Positions 47,071 to 54,789 of a stretch of DNA of 64,000 bases are shown here, piece by piece; position 1 is the first letter of the stretch, and every line of letters begins with the position of its first letter. Source of the DNA: Pseudomonadota bacterium (lineage in GTDB: Bacteria > Pseudomonadota > Gammaproteobacteria > Steroidobacterales > JBCBZW01); NCBI GenBank assembly GCA_039193195.1, contig JBCCWS010000004.1, positions 165,908-229,907 on the forward strand. Direction: 5' to 3'. Below the pieces are notes generated by a model that was not told where the DNA came from, did not search any database, and saw nothing but the letters and a program-made list of their open reading frames with translations. The position numbers were made by a program, and so were the translations under genes.

Positions 47071-47556
47071 ATGCCTACCGACCTCGATGACGCTGACTAT
47101 CGCATCCTGCACCAACTGCAAGGAAACGCGCGTCTGTCGAACAAGGCCCTCGCCGAACGCGTGGCCCTCTCCGCCTCGCCTTGTTGGCGGCGGGTGCGGG
47201 AGCTCGAGGACCAGGGGGTCATCGCCGACTACGTAACACGCCTGGATCGCCATCAACTCGGCTATCGCATCTTGGCGCTGGCGAGCGTGTCTTTGGAGAA
47301 CCACCATACCGAGTCGGTGGCGGCCTTCGACGGGGCGATCCAAACCTGGCCTGAAGTTCTTGAGTGCCACAAGATTAGCGGCGCTTATGACTACATGCTC
47401 AAGGTCGTCGCCGAGGATCTGGCGAGCTACGACGAATTCATCTCTAACCGCGTCCTGCAGCTGTCCTGCGTGCGCGAGCTGAATACCACCTTCTCCATGC
47501 GGGAGATGAAGAGCACTACCCGCCTCCCCCTGCCCGGTGACACGTGGGCGAGATGA
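47071..47556 (+). CDS. Lrp/AsnC-family transcriptional regulator
   Basis: The 161-residue protein has an N-terminal winged HTH (residues 3-60, DADYRILHQLQGNARLSNKALAERVALS) and a C-terminal ligand-binding RAM domain ending before the SMREMKSTT stretch. Such proteins sense amino acids; BkdR of Pseudomonas is the family member that activates branched-chain oxoacid dehydrogenase genes from the same divergent position. That role is likely here. ATG 47071 fits the normal family start; the frame runs far upstream as a shadow of E1. The 132-bp interval to the E1 gene holds an AT-rich stretch just before the ATG. Confidence 0.9.
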   Translation: MPTDLDDADYRILHQLQGNARLSNKALAERVALSASPCWRRVRELEDQGVIADYVTRLDRHQLGYRILALASVSLENHHTESVAAFDGAIQTWPEVLECHKISGAYDYMLKVVAEDLASYDEFISNRVLQLSCVRELNTTFSMREMKSTTRLPLPGDTWAR

Positions 47557-47560
47557 CGAC

Positions 47561-47589
47561 TTGTCAGCGCCGTTAGACGATGGTGAAAT
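47561..47589 (+). promoter_or_regulatory. Candidate promoter of the arginine leader
   Basis: TTGTCA (47561-47566) and TGAAAT (47584-47589) are separated by 17 bp and match the sigma-70 consensus at five of six and four of six positions. Transcription would begin near 47596, at the second ATG of the leader frame, which would make the leader mRNA nearly leaderless. A promoter further upstream, inside the lrp gene, would leave the GGTGA at 47582-47586 free to act as ribosome site. Both are possible. Confidence 0.4.
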
Positions 47590-47592
47590 GCA

Positions 47593-47670
47593 ATGATGAC
47601 GAACGTAAGCGCGCCCACCGCCATCCGTCGCCGACTGCGACGCCGACGCTCCCGAAGCATCCCCGGGTAG
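47593..47670 (+). CDS. Arginine-rich leader peptide of the arg operon attenuator
   Basis: A 25-codon frame from ATG ATG at 47593 to TAG 47668-47670, too short for routine gene calling. Eight arginine codons fall within 47626-47655, giving IRRRLRRRRSRS near its C-terminal half (codons CGT, CGC and CGA). GGTGA at 47582-47586 is a possible ribosome site six bases ahead. It lies between the lrp stop and argF' and is followed 48 bp later by an intrinsic terminator. This matches the layout of ribosome-stalling leader peptides such as those of his, leu or thr operons, with arginine as the sensed amino acid. Function is inferred, not shown. Confidence 0.65.
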   Translation: MMTNVSAPTAIRRRLRRRRSRSIPG

Positions 47671-47718
47671 AGCACGCGCGCGCAGGCGACACACAGGCCG
47701 CACACCGTTCCTCGAAAG

Positions 47719-47741
47719 CCCGGCATCCGCTGGGTTTTTTT
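47719..47741 (+). terminator. Intrinsic terminator/attenuator in the arg operon leader
   Basis: CCCGGC (47719-47724) pairs with GCTGGG (47729-47734) over 6 bp with one G-U pair and an ATCC loop, directly followed by seven T (47735-47741). It ends 55 bp before argF'. A competing helix is possible between CCGGGT at 47663-47668 (end of the leader frame) and GCCCGG at 47718-47723, which would destroy the terminator. It could also simply end the lrp transcript, but it is 163 bp from that gene. Confidence 0.75.
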
Positions 47742-47796
47742 GCATCTGAAGCTCAGTCCGCCGCCGCCCACCCCTACGACTGGACACCAAAAACGC

Positions 47797-48804
47797 ATGC
47801 GACACTTCCTGACCACCGCCGATTGGTCACGCGACGAGTTAGCTCACCTGTTGAGCGAGGCTGCCAAGCTCAAACGGGCGCGCTTCAACGATGCCCTCGC
47901 CGAGCGCAGCATCGCCCTGCTTTTCTTCAATCCTTCGCTTCGAACGCGAACGTCCTTCGAGCTCGGCATGCACGAACTCGGCGGCAAGGCCATCGTGCTC
48001 CAGCCGGGAAAGGACGCGTGGGGTATCGAGTTCGAGCCTGGTGCGGTCATGGATGGCGACGCGGAAGAGCACATCAGCGAGGTCGCCGGGGTGCTCTCAC
48101 GCTACGTCGATCTGATCGGGGTACGTGCCTTTCCCAAGTTCCAAGATTGGACGGTGGACCGCGAGGATCGTCTACTCAACGCCCTGGCCAGCCACGCCAG
48201 CGTACCGGTGATCAACATGGAGACTATCACCCACCCGTGTCAGGAACTGGCCCTGATGCTCACCCTAAAGGAGCACCTGGGGCGCTTGGACGGAAGACGC
48301 TTTCTGCTCACCTGGACGTACCACCCGAAGCCCTTGAACACCGCGGTGGCGAATTCAGCCCTCCTCATCGCCTCAAAGTTCGGCATGGACGTCACCTTGC
48401 TTTGCCCAAACGTGGACTATCTCCTCGATAAGCGCTACATGCACCTAGGCCAAACCTTCGCTGAGCAAAACGGTCGTTCCCTGAAGGTCACCCACGATGT
48501 AGACGAGGCCTACGAAGGCGCCGACGTGGTCTACGCCAAGAGCTGGGGCGCGCTGCCCTACTTTGGTCGCTGGGAAGAGGAGAAGCCCGTGCGAGAGGCG
48601 CACCGCCACTTCATGGTGGACGAGGCGAAGATGGCGCGCACGGACCGCGCACTGTTCAGCCATTGCCTGCCCGTGCGACGAAACGTGAAGGTAAGTGACG
48701 CCGTGCTGGACTCCCCGGCATGCGTCGCCCTCGATGAGGCGGAGAACCGCCTGCACGTCCAAAAGGCCCTAATGATCGATCTGCTGCAGAGGACCGGCTC
48801 ATGA
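47797..48804 (+). CDS. argF': N-acetylornithine carbamoyltransferase
   Basis: Carbamoylates N-acetylornithine to N-acetylcitrulline in the Xanthomonas-type arginine pathway. The 335-residue protein has the carbamoyl phosphate loop NPSLRTRTSF (residues 45-54), HPCQE, and the acetylornithine-type motif WTYHPKPLNTAVANSAL in place of the ornithine transcarbamylase counterpart. The segment MDGDAEEHISEVAGVL carries the glutamate that in the Xanthomonas enzyme selects the acetylated substrate. The C-terminal HCLPVRRNVKVSD is conserved. ATG 47797 is used; the frame opens earlier at 47740. The stop overlaps argG by 4 bp. It is the first gene of the arg operon, behind the putative attenuator. Confidence 0.93.
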   Translation: MRHFLTTADWSRDELAHLLSEAAKLKRARFNDALAERSIALLFFNPSLRTRTSFELGMHELGGKAIVLQPGKDAWGIEFEPGAVMDGDAEEHISEVAGVLSRYVDLIGVRAFPKFQDWTVDREDRLLNALASHASVPVINMETITHPCQELALMLTLKEHLGRLDGRRFLLTWTYHPKPLNTAVANSALLIASKFGMDVTLLCPNVDYLLDKRYMHLGQTFAEQNGRSLKVTHDVDEAYEGADVVYAKSWGALPYFGRWEEEKPVREAHRHFMVDEAKMARTDRALFSHCLPVRRNVKVSDAVLDSPACVALDEAENRLHVQKALMIDLLQRTGS

Positions 48805-50027
48805 GCAAGCCCATCGTACTCGCCTTCTCTGGCGGCCTAGACACCAGCTACTGTGTGCCATGGCTGCGCGAACAGGGCTATGAGGTGACGACCCTCTTCG
48901 TCGATTCCGGCGGCGTCAGTCGCGAAGAGGTTGACGCCATCGAAGCTCGCGCGCATGAACTGGGCGCCGTGCGCCACATCACCTTCGAGGGTGGCGAGCG
49001 CCTTTGGCAAGACGTCGTGATCCCCCTGGTAAGAGCCGGCGCTACCTATCAGGATCAATATCCCCTGCTGTGCTCCGATCGCTACCTTGTCGTGCAACGA
49101 TCCTTGGAACTGTGTCGCGAAATTGGTGCCTCGCACTTTGCCCACGGGTGCACGGGCATGGGCAACGATCAGGTGCGCTTTGATATCGCCGCCAAAACCC
49201 TCGGCGATGCATCTGGAGGCATCACGATCGTCGCTCCGGTGCGCGAGGCGCAGGCCCAGGTGGATGGCGTGAGGGACTACGAGATGGCCTACCTGCGCGA
49301 GCGTGGCTTCGAAGTATCGGCGAAGACCAGCCGCTACACGGTGAACGAGAACCTACTCGGGGTCACCATCTCAGGCAACGAGATCGACGAGTGGCAGGCC
49401 CCCGGCGAGGGCACCTGGCAACTGTGCCGACCCCGCGCCGAATGGCCGTCCGAGCCGATGTCCGTGCAGATCGACTTCGCCGACGGCGTAGCCGTAGGCC
49501 TAGACCGTGTGCCGGTGGCCGGCGCCGAGCTGCTGCAGACCCTCAATCAGCGCTTGGGTACATACGGCGTCGGCCGCGGCATCTACACGGGCGATACGTG
49601 CGTGGGCCTGAAGGGCCGTATCGTGTTCGAGGCGCCCGGGCTTACAGCGCTGCTGACTGCCCACCGCGCGCTGGAAGAAGCGGTGAGCTCACGCCTGCAA
49701 AACCGTTTCAAGCCGATGGTCGCTGACAAGTGGGTGGAACTCGCTTACGAGGGACTGTTCTTCGATCCGCTAAGAGCCGATCTCGAGGCCTACCTGGCAA
49801 GCGCGGAGCGCACGGTCAACGGCCGGGTGACCCTGTCGACGGACGGTGCGCAGGTGCAAGCGACGGCTGTGGAATCGCCACACCTGTTGCGCGACGCCGA
49901 GGCAGTGTACGCACAAAGGGCGAGTTGGAGCGGCGTTGAGGCCCAGGGGTTCATTCGCTTGTTCGGCCAGAGCTCTCGCCTTTGGTCTCAGGTCAACGGC
50001 AGCAGCCTGACGGAGAACGACTCATGA
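48801..50027 (+). CDS. argG: Argininosuccinate synthase
   Basis: Joins citrulline and aspartate with ATP. The 408-residue protein starts with the N-type ATP pyrophosphatase loop AFSGGLDTSYC (residues 8-18) and keeps the GCTGMGNDQVRF substrate motif. Its start overlaps the argF' stop as ATGA, and its stop overlaps the argE' start. The sequence is of the shorter, Xanthomonas-like type. Confidence 0.95.
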   Translation: MSKPIVLAFSGGLDTSYCVPWLREQGYEVTTLFVDSGGVSREEVDAIEARAHELGAVRHITFEGGERLWQDVVIPLVRAGATYQDQYPLLCSDRYLVVQRSLELCREIGASHFAHGCTGMGNDQVRFDIAAKTLGDASGGITIVAPVREAQAQVDGVRDYEMAYLRERGFEVSAKTSRYTVNENLLGVTISGNEIDEWQAPGEGTWQLCRPRAEWPSEPMSVQIDFADGVAVGLDRVPVAGAELLQTLNQRLGTYGVGRGIYTGDTCVGLKGRIVFEAPGLTALLTAHRALEEAVSSRLQNRFKPMVADKWVELAYEGLFFDPLRADLEAYLASAERTVNGRVTLSTDGAQVQATAVESPHLLRDAEAVYAQRASWSGVEAQGFIRLFGQSSRLWSQVNGSSLTENDS

Positions 50028-51169
50028 CCGATAGGCAGACCTTGGTGCAGACCCTCGAGCACCTGCGCGCCCTGGTGTCCTTCGATACGCAGAACCCACC
50101 GCGGAACATCGACGAGGGCGGCTTGTTCGCCTACGTCGCAGAGCAACTTCCCGACTTCCGCGTCACGGTCGACAACCTCGGCGACGGCTGCGTGTCGTTG
50201 CTGGCGGTACGAGGTGAGCCCGACACCGTGTACAACGTGCATATGGATACGGTGCCTGGTACGGCGCACTGGCAGCGGGATCCGCTGACTCTCAGTGTCG
50301 AGGACGATCGCGCCTACGGGCTCGGCGCCTGCGATATCAAGGGCGCCGCAGCTTGCCTACTGACGGTGGCATCACAGAGCGCTAGCCCCATGGCGCTGCT
50401 GCTCAGCTCCGACGAAGAGGCCGGGAGCAATCACTGCATCCACAGCTTCTTAGGGACCGACCATGGCTTTCGCCGAGCTGTGATCGCCGAGCCGACCCAG
50501 TGTGAAGCGGTACTTTGCCATCGCGGCATCAACTCTTGGGCGGGCCGCTTCGCCGGCGAAGCAGGACACTCGTCCCAGGCGCGCGCCCTCACCGACAGCG
50601 CCCTGCACCAGGCAGCCCACTGGGTTAGCGCTGCCGTTCGGTGGGCCGAATGCCAGCAGCGAGAGGCTCAGTTCGACAGCTTGCAAGGGCTCTGTTTCAA
50701 CACGGGCACGCTGCACGGTGGCGTCAAGAACAACGTCATCGCACCATCAGCTGAGGTCACCTTTGGCTTTCGCCCGCTGCCGGGCCAATCGCCGCAAGCC
50801 TTGGCTCTGGAGGTGCACTCGCTTCACCAGGGACCACATCCAGTGCAATGGACGCCGCGCTACGCGGGCCCCGCCCTACCGGACGCCGACGCGCACGGTG
50901 GTTTCGATCAGGCTCTGGCCCACGCAAGCGCCTTGGCGCATGACCTGGGGCTGCCGATCGGCGCTGCGGTGGACTTCTGGACCGAGGCGGCCTTGTTTTC
51001 CGCGGCTGGGCTCCCTGCGCTGGTCTTCGGCCCAGGCGCTATAGAGCAAGCACACACAGCGGACGAGTGGGTCAGCCTGGAGCAGTTGAGCACTGCGCTC
51101 GGGCACTACCAGCGCATCTTCGGCGCGGCGGCGGGCACTAGCCCTCCGGCGGCGATCGGCGGAGGCTGA
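50024..51169 (+). CDS. argE': N-acetylcitrulline deacetylase (ArgE-type M20 peptidase)
   Basis: A zinc-dependent M20 family amidohydrolase of 381 residues. Metal and catalytic motifs are HMDTVPG (His with Asp), the GLGACDIKGAAACLL segment and SSDEEAGS with the general base Glu. In operons with argF', this enzyme deacetylates N-acetylcitrulline to citrulline; acetylornithine activity is also possible. ATG 50024 overlaps the argG stop. The next gene starts 2 bp after its stop. Confidence 0.9.
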   Translation: MTDRQTLVQTLEHLRALVSFDTQNPPRNIDEGGLFAYVAEQLPDFRVTVDNLGDGCVSLLAVRGEPDTVYNVHMDTVPGTAHWQRDPLTLSVEDDRAYGLGACDIKGAAACLLTVASQSASPMALLLSSDEEAGSNHCIHSFLGTDHGFRRAVIAEPTQCEAVLCHRGINSWAGRFAGEAGHSSQARALTDSALHQAAHWVSAAVRWAECQQREAQFDSLQGLCFNTGTLHGGVKNNVIAPSAEVTFGFRPLPGQSPQALALEVHSLHQGPHPVQWTPRYAGPALPDADAHGGFDQALAHASALAHDLGLPIGAAVDFWTEAALFSAAGLPALVFGPGAIEQAHTADEWVSLEQLSTALGHYQRIFGAAAGTSPPAAIGGG

Positions 51170-51171
51170 GC

Positions 51172-52485
51172 ATGAAGACCCGTCGTCTGGTGGTGCAGCT
51201 GCTCGGTAGCATCGGCAGCACCCGGGAGATTCGCCAGTACCTCCAACGCTTCTCAGGCCTGGATACGCACAGCTTCGCGGTGGTCAAGGTGGGCGGCGCA
51301 ATCCTGCGCGACCAGCTGGACGATCTCGCCGGCTCCTTGAGCTTTCTGCACCAGCTCGGGCTGTTCCCGGTGGTCGTGCACGGGGCTGGACCTCAGCTCG
51401 ACGAGGCCCTAGACGCCGCTGGCATCGAACGCCACTACCACGAAGGGATGCGTTGCACGTCGGCCGAGGCGATGCCTCATATCCGCGCCGTCGTCCTGCG
51501 CCAGAATCTCGCCCTGGTAAGCGCGTTGGAGCGCAATGGAGCACGGGCCCGATCGATTCTCACGGGCACCTTCGAGGCGCAGCTCATCGATCAGCCGACC
51601 TACGGCTACGTGGGTCGGGTCGAGCGGGTACATACGGAGGCCATCGATGCCAGCATCGAGGCAGGCTGTATTCCCGTGCTCGGATGCCTGGGCGAGACTA
51701 CCGGCGGGCAGACCCTGAACGTCAATGCAGATCTCGCTGCCAACGAGCTGGTCGCAACCCTGCAGCCAAACAAGATCGTGTTCCTCACGGGCACGGGCGG
51801 ACTTCTCGATGAGCACGGGGAGATCCTGTCCTCCATCAACTTGCGCACAGACTACGACGCGCTGATGAACGCCGCGTGGGTGCACTCCGGCATGCGGGTA
51901 AAGCTGCAGCAGATCAACGCCCTGCTCCAGCGACTGCCACCGGACAGCTCCGTGTCCATCACCCGTCCCCAAGCCTTGGCGCGCGAGCTGTTTACGCACG
52001 GCGGCGACGGCACTCTCGTGCGTCGCGGAGAACAGGTGCACGCCTACGACTCGTGGCAGGCGCTAGATCGCGAACGGACGCGATCGTTGATCGAGTCCGC
52101 CTTCCAGCGTCGACTCGTGCCCGGGTACGAGGAGCGAGTGCCCCTGAGAGCGGCCTACATATCCGACAGCTATCGCGCAGGGGCCATCATCGGCGATTGG
52201 AACGGCATTGCCCGTCTAGACAAGTTCGCCGTTGCCGACCAAGCGCGTGGGGAGGGGCTCGGGCGGGTCATCTGGGAACGCGTACGCACCCGACACCCGA
52301 GCATGTTCTGGCGCTCACGCCCGAGCAACCCCGTAAACGACTTCTACTTCGCACAGAGCGATGGATGCATGAAGGGCGATGACTGGAATGTCTTCTGGTA
52401 TGGCCTCGACGACTTCGACCTGATTCGCGGCTGCATAGAGCACGCCCGATCGCAGGCACCGAGCCTCACGGACCACCCGCAATGA
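51172..52485 (+). CDS. argAB: Bifunctional N-acetylglutamate synthase/kinase
   Basis: The 437-residue fusion carries out both first steps of arginine synthesis. The amino acid kinase domain (about residues 30-285) shows VVKVGGAILRDQ, VVVHGAGPQLDEAL and LNVNADLAANEL. The GNAT acetyltransferase domain (about 295-437) shows LDKFAVADQARGEGLGRVIW. This arrangement is the NAGS-K type of Xanthomonas and relatives, close to vertebrate NAGS, and is usually inhibited by arginine. Its ATG is 2 bp after argE', and the stop overlaps argC by 4 bp. Confidence 0.93.
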   Translation: MKTRRLVVQLLGSIGSTREIRQYLQRFSGLDTHSFAVVKVGGAILRDQLDDLAGSLSFLHQLGLFPVVVHGAGPQLDEALDAAGIERHYHEGMRCTSAEAMPHIRAVVLRQNLALVSALERNGARARSILTGTFEAQLIDQPTYGYVGRVERVHTEAIDASIEAGCIPVLGCLGETTGGQTLNVNADLAANELVATLQPNKIVFLTGTGGLLDEHGEILSSINLRTDYDALMNAAWVHSGMRVKLQQINALLQRLPPDSSVSITRPQALARELFTHGGDGTLVRRGEQVHAYDSWQALDRERTRSLIESAFQRRLVPGYEERVPLRAAYISDSYRAGAIIGDWNGIARLDKFAVADQARGEGLGRVIWERVRTRHPSMFWRSRPSNPVNDFYFAQSDGCMKGDDWNVFWYGLDDFDLIRGCIEHARSQAPSLTDHPQ

Positions 52486-53432
52486 GCGCTCGGGTCGCGC
52501 TGATTGGCGCCCGGGGGCACACGGGCAGCGAGCTCGTAAGACTGATAGATCAGCATCCTCAGCTGCAGCTGGCCGCTGCCGGCTCGCGAGCGTTGGCAGG
52601 AGAGTCGGTCGGGGCGCACTACCAAGTTGATTCGACGCTCACCTTCGAGGTCCTTGCGCCGCAGAGCCTTGGTGCGCGTGACGGGGAGTTCGATGTCGTG
52701 ATCCTAGCGCTGCCTAACGGGCACGCGGCCGCTTACGTCAACGCCTTGAGCGCTCAGCGCCAGCTCCCCCTCGTGATCGACCTCAGCGCCGATCATCGCT
52801 TCGACGATCGCTGGTTTTACGGTCTGCCCGAACTGACGGCCCATCGCTACGCGGGACAGCGGCTGATCGCCAATCCTGGCTGCTACGCAACCGCTATGTC
52901 CCTAGCCCTCGCCCCGATGGCTCAGGACCTGAGAGACGGCGTGGCCTGCTTCGGCGTCTCTGGCTACAGCGGCGCCGGCACCAGCCCGTCCCAGCGCAAT
53001 GATCCCAATCGCCTGCATGACAACCTGCTTCCTTACGCCTTGACCGACCACGTGCATGAGCGAGAAGTCAGCCACCAGCTGGGTATGGGCGTTGCCTTCA
53101 CGCCGCACGTGGCGCCGTTCTTTCGCGGCATTAGCATGACCGTAACGGGTTGGTTGCGAGAGGCGGGCGCCGCCGAGGATCTCGCTGACCGCTTCGCCAA
53201 CTGGTACGCCGAGCATCCACTCATCGTCGTTGGCGAGGGTATCCCGGAGCCACGTGCCTTGGTCGGGCGTCACGGTGCGCAAATCGGCGGTTTCGGGCGC
53301 GGCAGTCACGACACCAATCGCATCACCGTGGTGAGCGCCCTCGACAACCTCCTCAAGGGAGCTGCTTCGCAGGCCATCCAGAACATCAACCTCGGGCTCG
53401 ATCTGCCCGCGCTCAGTGGATTGACCCCATGA
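52482..53432 (+). CDS. argC: N-acetyl-gamma-glutamyl-phosphate reductase
   Basis: Reduces N-acetylglutamyl phosphate to the semialdehyde with NADPH. The 316-residue protein has the N-terminal nucleotide-binding GARGHTGSELVRLI and the catalytic cysteine in NPGCYATA (Cys134). Length is normal. The start overlaps argAB, and the stop overlaps argH, both by 4 bp. The acetylornithine aminotransferase (argD) step is not encoded in this operon. Confidence 0.95.
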   Translation: MSARVALIGARGHTGSELVRLIDQHPQLQLAAAGSRALAGESVGAHYQVDSTLTFEVLAPQSLGARDGEFDVVILALPNGHAAAYVNALSAQRQLPLVIDLSADHRFDDRWFYGLPELTAHRYAGQRLIANPGCYATAMSLALAPMAQDLRDGVACFGVSGYSGAGTSPSQRNDPNRLHDNLLPYALTDHVHEREVSHQLGMGVAFTPHVAPFFRGISMTVTGWLREAGAAEDLADRFANWYAEHPLIVVGEGIPEPRALVGRHGAQIGGFGRGSHDTNRITVVSALDNLLKGAASQAIQNINLGLDLPALSGLTP

Positions 53433-54778
53433 CCGATGAACGACGAGAGACCCCCTCCCCGACCCTACTATGGCGCAAGGAAGGCGCAGCTCAGGTCGAC
53501 GCCGAACTAATGGCATTCATGGCCGGTGACGACATCGTGCTTGACCGAGAGCTGTTCGTTCACGACATTGCGGCGTCGCGCGTTCACGCGGCCGCGCTAG
53601 CCTCCATAAGGGTCCTGGAGGACGACGAACTGAAGGCCATCGAGGCTAGCCTCGACGCCCTCCGGGCTGCGTACACAGGTGGTGACTTCACCCTTGACTC
53701 ACGCTACGAAGATGGCCACTCCGCGATTGAAGACTGGCTAACGAAAGATCTGGGTAAGCTGGGAGCGAAGATCCACACGGGGCGCAGTCGCAACGACCAG
53801 GTACTGGTGGCGAGCCGCCTCTATCTGCGTGAGGCCCTCGAGGAGGTCGAGTCACTCTGCGCGCAGCTCGCCTCGATCTGCCTGGAGCGAGCGGACGCCG
53901 ATATGCTCACCCCAATGCCGGGCTACACGCACCTGCAGCGTGCCGTCGTTTCCTCTCTTGGTTTATGGTTTGCCGGCTTCGCCGAGGCGTTCATCGACGA
54001 CGTAGTGCTCAGCCGCGACACGCGGCGCTGGATCGACGCCAATCCGCTCGGCACCGCCGCAGGCTACGGCGTCAGCTTGCCCCTAGACCGTGAGCTCAGC
54101 ACGCGCGCACTCGCCTTCGAGCGCCTGCAGGTCAACCCGATCTACGCACAAAATAGTCGCGGGCGATTCGAGCTGCAGGCACTCACGGCGCTGTCCCAGG
54201 TGCTGATGGATCTGCGTCGAATCAGTTGGGACCTGAGCTTGTTCGCCGCCGCCGAGTTCGACTTCTTGAGACTTCCGGATCGGTACACGACGGGCTCTTC
54301 GATCATGCCCAACAAGCGAAACCCAGACCCGGTGGAGCTGCTAAGAGCGGCGCCTGCACCGGTGTTGGGAGCGATCACCGAGCTGCAGTCGCTGTTGAGC
54401 CTGCCCAGCGGCTATCAGCGCGACCTGCAGCTCACCAAGGGGCCGATGGTGCGTGGAGTGAGAGCGAGCTTGCAGGCGCTGCGCATCTCCGTCGGGCTGC
54501 TCACGGACGTCGACTTCGACCGAACGCGCATGGCTGAGGCGATCTCACCGGACATGTACGCCACGGACTACGCCTACGAGCTGGTGGCCGAGGGCATGCC
54601 TTTCCGTCAGGCTTATCGCGAAGCGGCGGCCCGGACCGAGGAGTCAGCACCGCGCGACCCCGTCGCGAGCCTGCGTCGGCGGATCTCACCGGGCGCACCG
54701 GGCCAACCGCTGCTCGATACGCTGCGCAAGCGTCTTTCTGCGCTCTCTGACGTCGGCGCCGGCGGCGGCCTCGGCTAG
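53429..54778 (+). CDS. argH: Argininosuccinate lyase
   Basis: Releases fumarate to give arginine. The 449-residue protein carries the fumarase/aspartase signature as GSSIMPNKRNPDPVEL, in which Asn and Arg replace the more usual Gln and Lys. HTGRSRNDQV and the TPMPGYTHLQRA regions (substrate-binding) are intact. It is the last arg gene; the TPR gene starts 11 bp later. Confidence 0.95.
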   Translation: MTDERRETPSPTLLWRKEGAAQVDAELMAFMAGDDIVLDRELFVHDIAASRVHAAALASIRVLEDDELKAIEASLDALRAAYTGGDFTLDSRYEDGHSAIEDWLTKDLGKLGAKIHTGRSRNDQVLVASRLYLREALEEVESLCAQLASICLERADADMLTPMPGYTHLQRAVVSSLGLWFAGFAEAFIDDVVLSRDTRRWIDANPLGTAAGYGVSLPLDRELSTRALAFERLQVNPIYAQNSRGRFELQALTALSQVLMDLRRISWDLSLFAAAEFDFLRLPDRYTTGSSIMPNKRNPDPVELLRAAPAPVLGAITELQSLLSLPSGYQRDLQLTKGPMVRGVRASLQALRISVGLLTDVDFDRTRMAEAISPDMYATDYAYELVAEGMPFRQAYREAAARTEESAPRDPVASLRRRISPGAPGQPLLDTLRKRLSALSDVGAGGGLG

Positions 54779-54789
54779 AATCATCGCCC

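Noticed and set aside
47719-47741. Reading the hairpin only as the terminator of the lrp gene
   Set aside because: It is 163 bp from the lrp stop, with the Arg-rich frame and a competing helix in between; attenuation explains more of the sequence, though the simpler reading is not excluded.
47580-48431. A 283-codon plus-strand frame over the arg leader and the start of argF'
   Set aside because: It is out of frame with argF', which has all catalytic motifs; the long frame is an effect of GC-rich codon use.
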